64,000 nucleotides of DNA from the NCBI RefSeq assembly GCF_033100115.1, contig NZ_CP136910.1:5534001-5598000 (forward strand), read 5' to 3'. Each line of letters opens with the position of its first letter. Within the stretch, counting starts at the first letter, position 1. The notes beneath the pieces are model-generated. The model was not told the origin of the DNA. It searched no databases and saw nothing but the letters and a program-made list of their open reading frames with translations. Positions 8,682-17,713 of the stretch are shown here, piece by piece. The position numbers and the translations under genes are program-made. This DNA comes from Anaerocolumna sp. AGMB13020. GTDB lineage: Bacteria; Bacillota; Clostridia; Lachnospirales; Lachnospiraceae.

Positions 8682-10568
8682 ATGGTTTCTAGGCGAAATT
8701 ACTTCACAATTCTTATATTAATGTTAATGGTATTTGGAATGTTCATGTTTGCCGGGGTATCTTCTAATATTCTATCAGATACCTCCACCAACCCTCAGGC
8801 AGAAGAGAGGGTTGCTATTAATGCTGTAGATACGGTAACCGCTGATTCCCTTAACCTGGATTCTATCAATACAGGACTGTCAGGAGAAGGCAGAACAGTA
8901 CTTAATCCGGATAAGAAACTGCAAGTCTCTATTCTGTCAGGAGGGATAGAGGATACCACATCAAAGATGCTTATCCAGTGGTGCGTATATAACAAATATC
9001 TGTATAAGGTCTTTTATACCTTACCGAATACCACTGAATTAGCAGAGTTTGAAGTGGTACTGTTTGGCGACTATGAGATAACAGCCAGTGATACCAATAC
9101 TCTGTATTCTTATGCAGAGTTGGGTAACACCATGATCTTTACAAGACTGCCTGATTACCAGCTTTTAAATTCTAACAGAAGACTGGCGGCTTTTTATGGT
9201 ATCAGGGATAGTATTTCAGAAACGGTTACTGCAGATGGGATAAAGATATTTCCTGATTTTATGATCAATAAAGAAAGGATCTACCGAAAAGATGATTATT
9301 TTGGCCAACTGGATGATACAGAGGTAAGTATCCCCTATTATTCTCTGGCAGCAGGTTATGAGGTTTATTCTGTAGGGCTTTTAGAGAATCAGGAAGAACT
9401 TGGTATTGAAGATAAGGATTTACCACCGCTGCTATGGCGGACCACAACCAGCAAATCTTTTGTATGTGCAGTAAATTCTGAAATTTTTGATGGAATGACA
9501 ATGCTTGGCGTACTGACCGGTTTTATGGCACATCTGGGGGAGTATTATGTTTATCCGGTGGTGAATGCCCAGACCATTTCCTTGATCAGCTATCCGTACT
9601 TTTCCAATGAGAACCAGGAGGCGATGCAGCAGCTCTACAGCAGAGATTCCGAAGGAGTAGCCAGAGATCTTCTATGGCCGAATGTGGTACAGATATTAAA
9701 GAACTATGGTGGTTCCTATAGTTTTTTCGCTGCGACTCAATTGGATTATCTGGATCAGACTGGACCAAAGAACGACTATATTGACTTTTATCTTCGGGAA
9801 ATCGGCAAGCTTCCTGGTAATATGGGACTTTCCTTAGGACAGGTATCAGAAAAGGATAGTAAGGATATAATGGCAGAAAATGAGGATTTCTTTAAGAACA
9901 ATCTTCCGGATTATATCTTTACTGCACTATTTTCTGCAGACATTAGCAGTGAAGAACTAAAAGATAGCCTCAATAGTGATTTTTATAAGGATATAAGCCT
10001 TGTGATGTCTGATTATGGAGAGGGTGAAAATATCTTGGAATTCTTAAAAGATAAGGTACTCTCCGTAAAATTCAATTTAAACGGGTATGAGCATGAAACC
10101 ATGGATGACCTGCGGATGAGCAGTATAGAAAATATACTTGGCATGTGTAATATGAAAGTAGATATGACACGGGTCTTTTATCCGGAGGACAGCTCAGATG
10201 AATGGAATAATCTGAGTTTAAAATGGTCAAAAGGCAATACTTATTTTAGCGATTACAAAGCTTTTGATATGGTAACGGTAGGTGAGATGGAAAACCGTGC
10301 AAGACGCTTTCTGGCGTTGGATTATACACTGGAATACAATATCAATGATATTGCCATACAAATCGATCATTTCCAGGAAGAAGCTTATTTTATCCTCCGA
10401 ACAAATAACAGACGCATAGATCATGTTGATAACGCAACTGCTCTGGCGATTTCCGATACAGCATACCTTATCAAAGCGGAGGCGGCTGATGTAACGATTC
10501 ATATGTTTGAAGAAAATGTACTGAAAAAACCCCGGAATAATAAAACACTTCCAAGTAATCCGAAGTAG
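8682..10568 (+). CDS. DUF2194 / PelA-like extracytoplasmic protein, apparently non-catalytic
   Basis: A single N-terminal membrane anchor (about residues 5-25) precedes a large domain expected outside the membrane. The ATG at 8682 follows AAAGGG. An in-frame ATG at 8643 inside the end of the PelE-like gene would add 13 residues and has no ribosome binding site. Length, position and central region agree with the DUF2194 proteins found beside PelF and PelG in clostridial loci, which take the place of PelA. I could not find the metal and catalytic motifs of NodB-type deacetylases (TFDDG, HxxxH) anywhere in the protein. It may therefore bind or guide the polymer rather than deacetylate it. The DUF2194 label is from memory and should be verified. 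Confidence 0.55.
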   Translation: MVSRRNYFTILILMLMVFGMFMFAGVSSNILSDTSTNPQAEERVAINAVDTVTADSLNLDSINTGLSGEGRTVLNPDKKLQVSILSGGIEDTTSKMLIQWCVYNKYLYKVFYTLPNTTELAEFEVVLFGDYEITASDTNTLYSYAELGNTMIFTRLPDYQLLNSNRRLAAFYGIRDSISETVTADGIKIFPDFMINKERIYRKDDYFGQLDDTEVSIPYYSLAAGYEVYSVGLLENQEELGIEDKDLPPLLWRTTTSKSFVCAVNSEIFDGMTMLGVLTGFMAHLGEYYVYPVVNAQTISLISYPYFSNENQEAMQQLYSRDSEGVARDLLWPNVVQILKNYGGSYSFFAATQLDYLDQTGPKNDYIDFYLREIGKLPGNMGLSLGQVSEKDSKDIMAENEDFFKNNLPDYIFTALFSADISSEELKDSLNSDFYKDISLVMSDYGEGENILEFLKDKVLSVKFNLNGYEHETMDDLRMSSIENILGMCNMKVDMTRVFYPEDSSDEWNNLSLKWSKGNTYFSDYKAFDMVTVGEMENRARRFLALDYTLEYNINDIAIQIDHFQEEAYFILRTNNRRIDHVDNATALAISDTAYLIKAEAADVTIHMFEENVLKKPRNNKTLPSNPK

Positions 10569-10787
10569 AAAGCATTTGGATGTGTCGAATAATACGTGGA
10601 AATTCATAAAGTGTTCAGTGAAGCGAATTATAATAAAATGAAATGATTTACTCTTTATAACGGTTAAAGGCAATGTGATTATAACTGTTAAACACCGACA
10701 GGTAAGTATGGTATAGCAAAAATCATAGCGGCTTTAGCGGTGCAAAACAGTGAAGGAAAAAATGTCAGGAAGGAGGTGCAGGCTTAA

Positions 10788-12248
10788 ATGAAGGTATGTT
10801 TGATAGCAGAAGGCTGTTATCCTTATCTTGTTGGTGGTGTATCCAGCTGGATTCACAGCATAATTAAATTGTTTCCCAATATAGAATTCAATCTGATAAC
10901 AATTATAGCAGACCGGAGTATCAGCGGTAAATTCGCATATCAGCTGCCGGACAATTTAACAGAGGTCCATGAAGTTTATTTGCAGGATGTGGACTGGATA
11001 GGAAAATATAATTATGGTAAGAAACCGGTAAAGCTTAAGAAAAAGGAAGAAGAAGCACTAAAGAGCCTGATTATTGGAAAAAACATTGACTGGATGACAG
11101 TATTTCATATGTTCAACCGGAAGAATATTTCCATTAACCATCTGCTAATGAGCCCGCAGTTCCTTGATATAACCAAGGAATATTATACACTTCGGTTTTC
11201 TGATATTACTTTTTCTGACTTTTTATGGACCATGAGGTCTATCTATCTTCCGTTGTTTTTTGCACTGAAATGCATGCCTCCCAAGGCAGATATCTATCAT
11301 TGCGTATCTACCGGATATGCAGGAATTATTGGCAGTAAGGCCTTGTCTCTTTATTCGGGTGCTAAACTGCTCATCAGTGAACATGGGATTTACACCAGAG
11401 AACGGGAGGAAGAGATAATAAAGGCCAAATGGGTGCAGGGAATCTATAAAACTATCTGGATAGAACAGTTTCGCAAGATGTCAAAGTGCGCTTATTATTT
11501 TGCAGATTTGGTCACTTCACTTTTTGAACAGGCACATTCCCTGCAGATACAGCTGGGCTGTCCGGAAGATAAGGCGCTTATAACACCAAATGGAATAGAA
11601 GTAAAAAATTTTGAAAATATACCAATAAAAGAGCCTGATGATCCGTATATAAATGTAGGAGCCATTCTTCGTGTAACTCCGATAAAGGATGTCAAGACAA
11701 TGATTAATGCTTTCTATTATGCCCATGAAAAGCAGCCAAGATTAAAATTGTGGATTATGGGTCCAGATGACGAAGATGCAGAATATGCAGCTGATTGTCA
11801 TGAGCTGGTGAGAGCTTTGAATGCAGAAAATATAGTATTCACCGGTAGTATTAAAACAACCGATTATATCGGTAAAATGGATATGACAATTCTGACCAGT
11901 ATCAGTGAGGGACAACCCCTAACCATTTTGGAGGGATTTGCTGCTAAAAAGCCCTGTATTGCTACCAATGTTGGTAACTGCCATGGCCTGATATATGGGG
12001 AGAAGGATTCTTTTGGTGATGCAGGAATCGTTGTATCCATTATGAATATTTCCGAAATAACCGCTGCTATTTTAAAGCTTGCCGAGAATCCTTCGTTGGC
12101 GAAAAAGATGGGACAGAATGGATATAACCGTCTTATGGCGAAATATAGAAGCGTATACATGGAAGAAAACTACAAAAGAATATATAAGACTCTGGCTGAA
12201 ATGAGTGGTGTCACTTATACGGAAAAGGCCTTTGTTCTTGAAAGATAA
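10788..12248 (+). CDS. pelF: PelF-type GT4 glycosyltransferase
   Basis: The start motif (AEGCYPYLVGGVSSW) is the PelF hallmark. The C-terminal GT-B half carries the retaining-transferase signature SEGQPLTILEGF, with the two glutamates seven residues apart. Length (486 residues) fits PelF. The ribosome binding site AAGGAGGTG precedes the ATG. From family knowledge it is a soluble cytoplasmic transferase that polymerises UDP-activated hexosamines into Pel polysaccharide in a PelD/PelE/PelG membrane complex. The 219-bp gap upstream shows no clear terminator or promoter. Confidence 0.85.
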   Translation: MKVCLIAEGCYPYLVGGVSSWIHSIIKLFPNIEFNLITIIADRSISGKFAYQLPDNLTEVHEVYLQDVDWIGKYNYGKKPVKLKKKEEEALKSLIIGKNIDWMTVFHMFNRKNISINHLLMSPQFLDITKEYYTLRFSDITFSDFLWTMRSIYLPLFFALKCMPPKADIYHCVSTGYAGIIGSKALSLYSGAKLLISEHGIYTREREEEIIKAKWVQGIYKTIWIEQFRKMSKCAYYFADLVTSLFEQAHSLQIQLGCPEDKALITPNGIEVKNFENIPIKEPDDPYINVGAILRVTPIKDVKTMINAFYYAHEKQPRLKLWIMGPDDEDAEYAADCHELVRALNAENIVFTGSIKTTDYIGKMDMTILTSISEGQPLTILEGFAAKKPCIATNVGNCHGLIYGEKDSFGDAGIVVSIMNISEITAAILKLAENPSLAKKMGQNGYNRLMAKYRSVYMEENYKRIYKTLAEMSGVTYTEKAFVLER

Positions 12249-12312
12249 AATGATTACTAGATAAAATGATTACTATAAAAATGAATGGTTTGGATAAAGA
12301 GGTAATTCAAAT

Positions 12313-13758
12313 ATGGCAGGTATTGGTGTTCAGCTAAATAAAATATTTGATAAACATACACTGACGTCATCCCTTTATGGCATTGGTTTTAGTTTTGTCT
12401 ATACGATTGCTCCTATGCTGGTGGTCATTGGATGCCTGTTTGCCATGTACAGGGTATTGGGCTTTGATGAGGTGGGATATCTGGAAAGGGAGACCTTTTC
12501 AACCAGTATCCTTTATATATTTATCTTCTCCCTGTTAACCTCCGCTCCCTTTAATTCGGTATTATCAAAATATCAGACAGACAGGATCTATGAACAGCGG
12601 TATGAGGATATAAGACCATGTATCTATGTTGGAATTCTTTCTAATCTGACGCTCTCATCTCTGCTGGCAATACCCTTTTATATCTATGAAGCAATTGTGG
12701 GACAGGTAGAGATTTATTATGTATTTACCACTTATATGGCATATTTGGGCTTAACTCTGACGTTCTCCACCATGGTATATAATTCAATCCTAAAGCAGTA
12801 TAAGAAGATTACACTTTATTTCGTCTGCTGTATGGTTCTTACGTTTCTGCTGTCTGTGCTATTCAGATTTCTGCTTCAGTTTTCTGTTACTTACAGTATG
12901 TTACTGGCGATAGCTATCGGTTTCCTGCTGATTGCTGCCCTGGAGCTTTCCAATGTCTTGAGGTATTTTCCGACTAACAGCTATAATTACAAAGGCGTAT
13001 TGCAGTACTATAGAAAGTTCTGGCAGCTTATTGCTTCTAACTTCTTGTATACCCTGGGACTTTTTGTTCACAATTTCGTATTTTGGACAACACCTTCTAA
13101 CCTGGTGGTACGCAACACCTATATCTGTAATCAGTCCTACGATATGGCTTCCTGCCTTGCCATGTTTACGAATATATCTGCCAGTGTATTGTTCATTTCC
13201 AGAGTAGAGATGCACTTTCATGACAGATATAAGGAATACACCGAAGCGGTTATCGGCGGTAAATTAGACAGCATTGAAAAAGCGAAAAAGAGGATGTTCA
13301 GAGGGCTTTCCTCACAGTTATTGTCACTTGCCCATATTCAGTTTATTGTATCTGTTATTGTTTATTTGATTGCGATTGTCATACTTCCGATTATGGGGTT
13401 TGCGGGAATGATTATGGAAATATATCCCCAGCTGGCGGTTGGTTATTTCATATCCTTTCTCATGTATTCAGAGTTGTTGTTCCTTTATTATTTTGATGAT
13501 TTAAAAGGTGCTGTTCTTAATGGCGTTATTTTTGCCGGGGTTACACTGGCAGGGTCTATTATAGCTGCGAATTTATCGGCTCTCTGGTATGGGGTCGGAT
13601 TCACTACTGCTGCCTTCCTGGCTTTTACCTTTTCTTATTTTAGACTGCGCTGGATTGAGAAGAATCTGGATAGTCATGTCTTCTGCCGGGGTACGGTCTT
13701 ACGACAGGTATATGATGATATGCCCGATGCAGTCGTATATAATGCTTATAAAAAGTAA
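12313..13758 (+). CDS. pelG: PelG-type exopolysaccharide transporter
   Basis: A 481-residue protein with about twelve predicted membrane helices. The N-terminus (AGIGVQLNKIF...) and the conserved LTSAPFNSVLSKY segment are typical of PelG, a MATE/MOP-like flippase-fold protein thought to move the growing Pel chain across the membrane. It follows pelF by 64 bp, the order found in Pel loci. A near-duplicated short stretch (ATAAAATGATTACTA) lies in the gap between them. Confidence in the family is good. Transport direction and substrate come from family knowledge. Confidence 0.85.
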   Translation: MAGIGVQLNKIFDKHTLTSSLYGIGFSFVYTIAPMLVVIGCLFAMYRVLGFDEVGYLERETFSTSILYIFIFSLLTSAPFNSVLSKYQTDRIYEQRYEDIRPCIYVGILSNLTLSSLLAIPFYIYEAIVGQVEIYYVFTTYMAYLGLTLTFSTMVYNSILKQYKKITLYFVCCMVLTFLLSVLFRFLLQFSVTYSMLLAIAIGFLLIAALELSNVLRYFPTNSYNYKGVLQYYRKFWQLIASNFLYTLGLFVHNFVFWTTPSNLVVRNTYICNQSYDMASCLAMFTNISASVLFISRVEMHFHDRYKEYTEAVIGGKLDSIEKAKKRMFRGLSSQLLSLAHIQFIVSVIVYLIAIVILPIMGFAGMIMEIYPQLAVGYFISFLMYSELLFLYYFDDLKGAVLNGVIFAGVTLAGSIIAANLSALWYGVGFTTAAFLAFTFSYFRLRWIEKNLDSHVFCRGTVLRQVYDDMPDAVVYNAYKK

Positions 13759-13945
13759 GGTAAGTGATACCATAAAACAGGTTTGCTGCACTCGCAGAAA
13801 TAATGCATTATTATACGACTGTAAAAGTTATAACAAGGAACTTTGTAATAATTAACCGTTAAATTGTCAAAGGTAATGATAGAAAGCAAGAGTTAGAAAG
13901 AGGTATTAATATACAAAAGCATAATTAAGACAACGGAGGAATCAT

Positions 13946-14353
13946 ATGTCAGTTTTATTACGGATTTTAATTTGTTTTTCAGGTTTAGCGCTGATCTATA
14001 TGGCAAGAAAAGCCAATATAGTCCGCAAGATGACGGAACGTCAAAGTCTATTCTGGATAATGGGAGGGCTAATCATTATTTTGTTCGGCGTATTCCCACA
14101 GCTGGTTTATTTCATATCTGACAGCTTTTCAGTAGAATACCCGCCTTCCATCATATTTGCTATTGCTATCATTCTAGCAACCTATGGAATCTTCAGTTGT
14201 TACAGAACCAATGCGGAATTATCCGCCAGAGTTCAGGAACTTGCCATGCAGGTCTCACTGCTGAATGAGGAAAATAGTCATTTGAAAGATATTCTAATGA
14301 AAGAGATACCTGGGAACAATGAAAAATCCACTGGGGAGAATGATTTGACATGA
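13946..14353 (+). CDS. DUF2304 small membrane protein
   Basis: A 135-residue protein with three membrane helices and a C-terminal coiled tail (ARVQELAMQVSLLNEE). This matches DUF2304, a family found beside glycosyltransferases of the dolichol-phosphate-mannose type. A CGGAGGAAT ribosome binding site precedes the ATG. Its stop overlaps the start of the next GT4 gene (ATGA), so the two are translationally coupled. It begins the second block of the operon after a 187-bp gap. Confidence 0.75.
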   Translation: MSVLLRILICFSGLALIYMARKANIVRKMTERQSLFWIMGGLIIILFGVFPQLVYFISDSFSVEYPPSIIFAIAIILATYGIFSCYRTNAELSARVQELAMQVSLLNEENSHLKDILMKEIPGNNEKSTGENDLT

Positions 14354-15576
14354 AGAAAAAACTCTTGTTTGTCATTAATACCATGGGACGGGCCGGAGCT
14401 GAAACAGCTTTGATTGAGCTGTTAAAAAAACTGGACGCCTTAAAAGCGTATGAATTATCTCTTTATGCTATCATTCCCTGCGGAGAACTGTTTACGAGAG
14501 TACCTGAAAATGTGAGAATTATTAATAAAGGTGTTAATAACGGCTCTTTGAATTCCTTTAGGGGCCGGATTACAATAGCCAGAGAGATACTATTTTCTTT
14601 TTTCTATAGACTCACAGGCTTGAAAGCAATCGGATATATGATAAAAAATATAAGAGAACAGAAAGCTTCCGGGAGAAAACTTCAGTATGACAAGCTGTTA
14701 TGGAGGCTTCTGGCAGACGGAAGGCCAGTCTCAGAAGAAGAATACGATCTGGCAGTGGCTTATATCGAAGGTGCTGCGGTATATTACCTGGCCGATAAGG
14801 TCAATGCGAAACATAAAGCAGCCTTTATTCATATCGATTACCAGAAAGCTGGTTATACACCTCTCATGGATAAAGATTGCTATAGCGGGATGGATAATAT
14901 ATTTGTTGTATCCAAGGAAGTGGGAGAAAAATTCTGCTGTGTTTATCCTCAATACAGAGAGAAAGTCAGGTTATTTCGAAATCTTTTAGATCAGCAGAAT
15001 ATCCGGGAAAAGGCAGTTGACGGGACTGGTTTTACAGATGGCTTTCCGGGAATACGTTTCGTGACCGTTGGCCGGCTCCATTATCAGAAGGGTTATGATA
15101 TTGCCATTGAAGTATTGGCAAAACTTAGGGAAGAGGGGCATAATGTACGCTGGTATATAATCGGAGAAGGAGCGGAAAGAAGAAATCTTGAGATGCTGAC
15201 TAAGAAGTATGGTGTAGAGGAATACTTTATCCTGATGGGAGCAAAAGACAATCCTTACCCATATATAAACCAGGCGGATATTTATGTTCACGCGACCCGC
15301 TTTGAAGGAAAGAGTATTGCCATTGAAGAAGCGCAGATACTTGGTAAGACAATTGTAGCCTCTGATTGTACCGGTAACAGGGAACAAATTGAATCAGGCT
15401 ATGATGGTATTCTGGTAGAGCTGAGTGTAGAAAAGCTGGTATATGAACTTAAGAGAATCCTAAAGGAACCTGAATTACAGAAAGAATATGCAAAGCATGT
15501 ATTGGAGAAACAGCTTGATTATCCTGAGGATCTGGAATTCATGCTTGCGATAATGAACGAGGAGAAGAGAAGATGA
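14350..15576 (+). CDS. GT4 family glycosyltransferase
   Basis: GT-B fold transferase of 408 residues. It has the N-terminal GRAGAETALIELL motif and the C-terminal FEGKSIAIEEAQ motif, with the paired acidic residues that bind the sugar nucleotide. It resembles transferases acting in capsule or exopolysaccharide assembly. It is joined by ATGA overlaps to the DUF2304 gene before it and the GT2 gene after it. The sugar donor cannot be told from the sequence. Confidence 0.85.
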   Translation: MKKKLLFVINTMGRAGAETALIELLKKLDALKAYELSLYAIIPCGELFTRVPENVRIINKGVNNGSLNSFRGRITIAREILFSFFYRLTGLKAIGYMIKNIREQKASGRKLQYDKLLWRLLADGRPVSEEEYDLAVAYIEGAAVYYLADKVNAKHKAAFIHIDYQKAGYTPLMDKDCYSGMDNIFVVSKEVGEKFCCVYPQYREKVRLFRNLLDQQNIREKAVDGTGFTDGFPGIRFVTVGRLHYQKGYDIAIEVLAKLREEGHNVRWYIIGEGAERRNLEMLTKKYGVEEYFILMGAKDNPYPYINQADIYVHATRFEGKSIAIEEAQILGKTIVASDCTGNREQIESGYDGILVELSVEKLVYELKRILKEPELQKEYAKHVLEKQLDYPEDLEFMLAIMNEEKRR

Positions 15577-16322
15577 ATAAAGTATTGATCGTTGTTCCTG
15601 CATTTAACGAAGAAGCTAATATGGCAGCTTTATTTAATAATCTTTGTAAACCGGAGATAAGGAGCTTTGCGGATATCCTGGTAGTCAACGATGCTTCCAA
15701 AGACCAGACCGGATTTATTGCCAAGACCTACAGTGTTTCTGTGGTTACCCATGTATTTAATCTGGGTTATGGTTCTGCCCTGCAGGTGGGTTATAAATAC
15801 GCCGTTCGCCGCGGCTATGAATATGTCATACAGATAGATGCAGATGGCCAGCATAACATCTCGAATATTTCCCACATTTATCAATGCCTGACGACCCCGG
15901 ATGCTGAAGGCAGCCTGCCGGATATCGTGATTGGTTCCCGTTTTGTGGAAGGCAGCCAATCCTTTAAGATATCGGGTATCAAGAAAATATCCCTCGGTAT
16001 GTTTTCCTGGCTCATCAAAACAATAACCGGTAAAACGATTACTGACCCCACCTCAGGATTGCAGGGTTTAAATAAGAGAACATTTACATATTATTCGAAA
16101 TATGGAAATTTTGATTATTTCTATCCCGATGCCAATATGATAATTCAGATGCTCTTATTGGGCTTTAAGGTTGAGGAGACAGCATCTGTAATGCATGAAA
16201 GAACAGCAGGCGTAAGTATGCATACAGGCCTGTTCAAACAAATGATATACATGCTGATAATGCCGCTTAGTATCTGGACCGTTGTAAAAAGGGTCAAAAG
16301 TGGATTACAGAAATTGTCATGA
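15573..16322 (+). CDS. GT2 family glycosyltransferase (DPM1/GtrB-like)
   Basis: A 249-residue GT-A fold transferase with VVPAFNEEANM at the start, the VNDASKDQT acceptor-loop motif and the QIDADGQH metal-binding DxD motif. One hydrophobic segment near the C-terminus may attach it to the membrane. Its size and motifs resemble polyprenyl-phosphate sugar transferases, which often work with DUF2304 and GtrA proteins. Both of those are present in this operon. It overlaps its neighbours by four bases on each side. Confidence 0.85.
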   Translation: MNKVLIVVPAFNEEANMAALFNNLCKPEIRSFADILVVNDASKDQTGFIAKTYSVSVVTHVFNLGYGSALQVGYKYAVRRGYEYVIQIDADGQHNISNISHIYQCLTTPDAEGSLPDIVIGSRFVEGSQSFKISGIKKISLGMFSWLIKTITGKTITDPTSGLQGLNKRTFTYYSKYGNFDYFYPDANMIIQMLLLGFKVEETASVMHERTAGVSMHTGLFKQMIYMLIMPLSIWTVVKRVKSGLQKLS

Positions 16323-17713
16323 GAGGTCTTCTTATGCTGAGAAAAGGTATTGATAAAAAATTTAAGTTTCTGCCTCTACCTGGAACGGAAAAGGCAGAAA
16401 CTCTGAACAATCCCTATTGCGGAATGTACAGAATATATCGGTTCATAGCTGATTGTGATCAGCTCCAGCCTGATGGAATTCCTATAGAAAAGGTTCTTCC
16501 AGATACAAACCAACAGCTGTGTCTTGTGGAAATAAATCTGCTTCCTTATAATGAAGAATTCTTATCAGAGGAGGCATTAAACATAATAAAGAGAATTTTT
16601 GAGCACTTCAGTAAACATAAAAAGCAGATGATTGTACGTTTTGTTTACGACCTTGAGGGAAAAGGTGTATTAAATGAACCCAAAGACATCGCTGTAATTT
16701 TGGAGCATATGCATCAGCTTTCACCTATTCTTATAAGTTTTACAGATTTCATCTATATTTTGCAGGGGCTTTTTATAGGTAGCTGGGGGGAGATGCACAG
16801 TTCCCGTTATCTTAGCGAGAGGAATATGACACGTCTGGCAAAGCAGCTCTATGAATGTTCCGGTGAAAAAACCTACATTGCATTGCGGTGCCCCAGCTTC
16901 TGGCGTATGATATTTCAGACATACCAGCCACTTGACAGCGATACAGCCTTTAGCGGTATCCAAAAGGCCAGATTCTCTCTCTATAATGATGGAATGATGG
17001 CATCAGAGGCAGACTTTGGAACTTACGGAAGCATTCGTGCTTTGGATTCCAAAGCTTATGGTGATAAATGGGTAAGAGAGGATGAGCTTGAATTCCAATA
17101 CAAACTAAACAGATATGTTCCTAATGGCGGTGAAGTTATCAATGAGTGTCCTTATAATGATGTGCTGCCGGCAATAGAGACTCTCAAAAAGATGAGAGTT
17201 TCTTATCTGCATAGTGAATATGATGAGAAAGTGCTTGATAAATGGAAAAGAAGTCTCTCAGTATCTGAGGGCACCTTATGGAAGAAAAAGTCGGCTTATG
17301 AATTTATTGAAGCTCATATTGGGTACAGATTCCGCATAGAGGAAGTAAATGTTTCCCTGGCAGGCGATAAGACCGGATGTCTGAAGACAATTTTAAAAAT
17401 TCGCAATGTGGGATTTGCTCCATGTTATCACCGATTTGAGGTGAAGCTTATTGTTCGAACTGCCTCCTATACGACGGTCTATGAGTATCCGGTTGATACA
17501 GATACCAGCAGATGGATACCCGGTGAAAAAGTAGAACTTACAGGTATATTATCTACGGAGGAATGGAACCAGAATACCTATGTTCTGGGATTAAGCGTAT
17601 ATGACCCTCGTTCCGAACAGGCCATAAAGCTGGCCAATACCTTTTCGGCACCGGATCATAGAGGTATATACAGCTTAGGAAATCTGTGTTTTGGAAAAGG
17701 AAACCGGTCATGA
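16319..17713 (+). CDS. DUF4874/DUF4832 protein
   Basis: The N-terminal region (NNPYCGMYRIYRF, VEINLLPY, then a stretch on QMIVRFVYDLEGKG) fits DUF4874. The GSWGEMHSS segment and C-terminal beta-rich part fit DUF4832. The fold looks like a TIM-barrel glycoside-hydrolase relative followed by a beta sandwich. No signal peptide is visible, which is odd for a polysaccharide-acting enzyme; GTG or TTG alternatives do not obviously create one. It may modify or recognise the polymer made by this operon. Function is not known to me. Confidence 0.7.
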   Translation: MRGLLMLRKGIDKKFKFLPLPGTEKAETLNNPYCGMYRIYRFIADCDQLQPDGIPIEKVLPDTNQQLCLVEINLLPYNEEFLSEEALNIIKRIFEHFSKHKKQMIVRFVYDLEGKGVLNEPKDIAVILEHMHQLSPILISFTDFIYILQGLFIGSWGEMHSSRYLSERNMTRLAKQLYECSGEKTYIALRCPSFWRMIFQTYQPLDSDTAFSGIQKARFSLYNDGMMASEADFGTYGSIRALDSKAYGDKWVREDELEFQYKLNRYVPNGGEVINECPYNDVLPAIETLKKMRVSYLHSEYDEKVLDKWKRSLSVSEGTLWKKKSAYEFIEAHIGYRFRIEEVNVSLAGDKTGCLKTILKIRNVGFAPCYHRFEVKLIVRTASYTTVYEYPVDTDTSRWIPGEKVELTGILSTEEWNQNTYVLGLSVYDPRSEQAIKLANTFSAPDHRGIYSLGNLCFGKGNRS

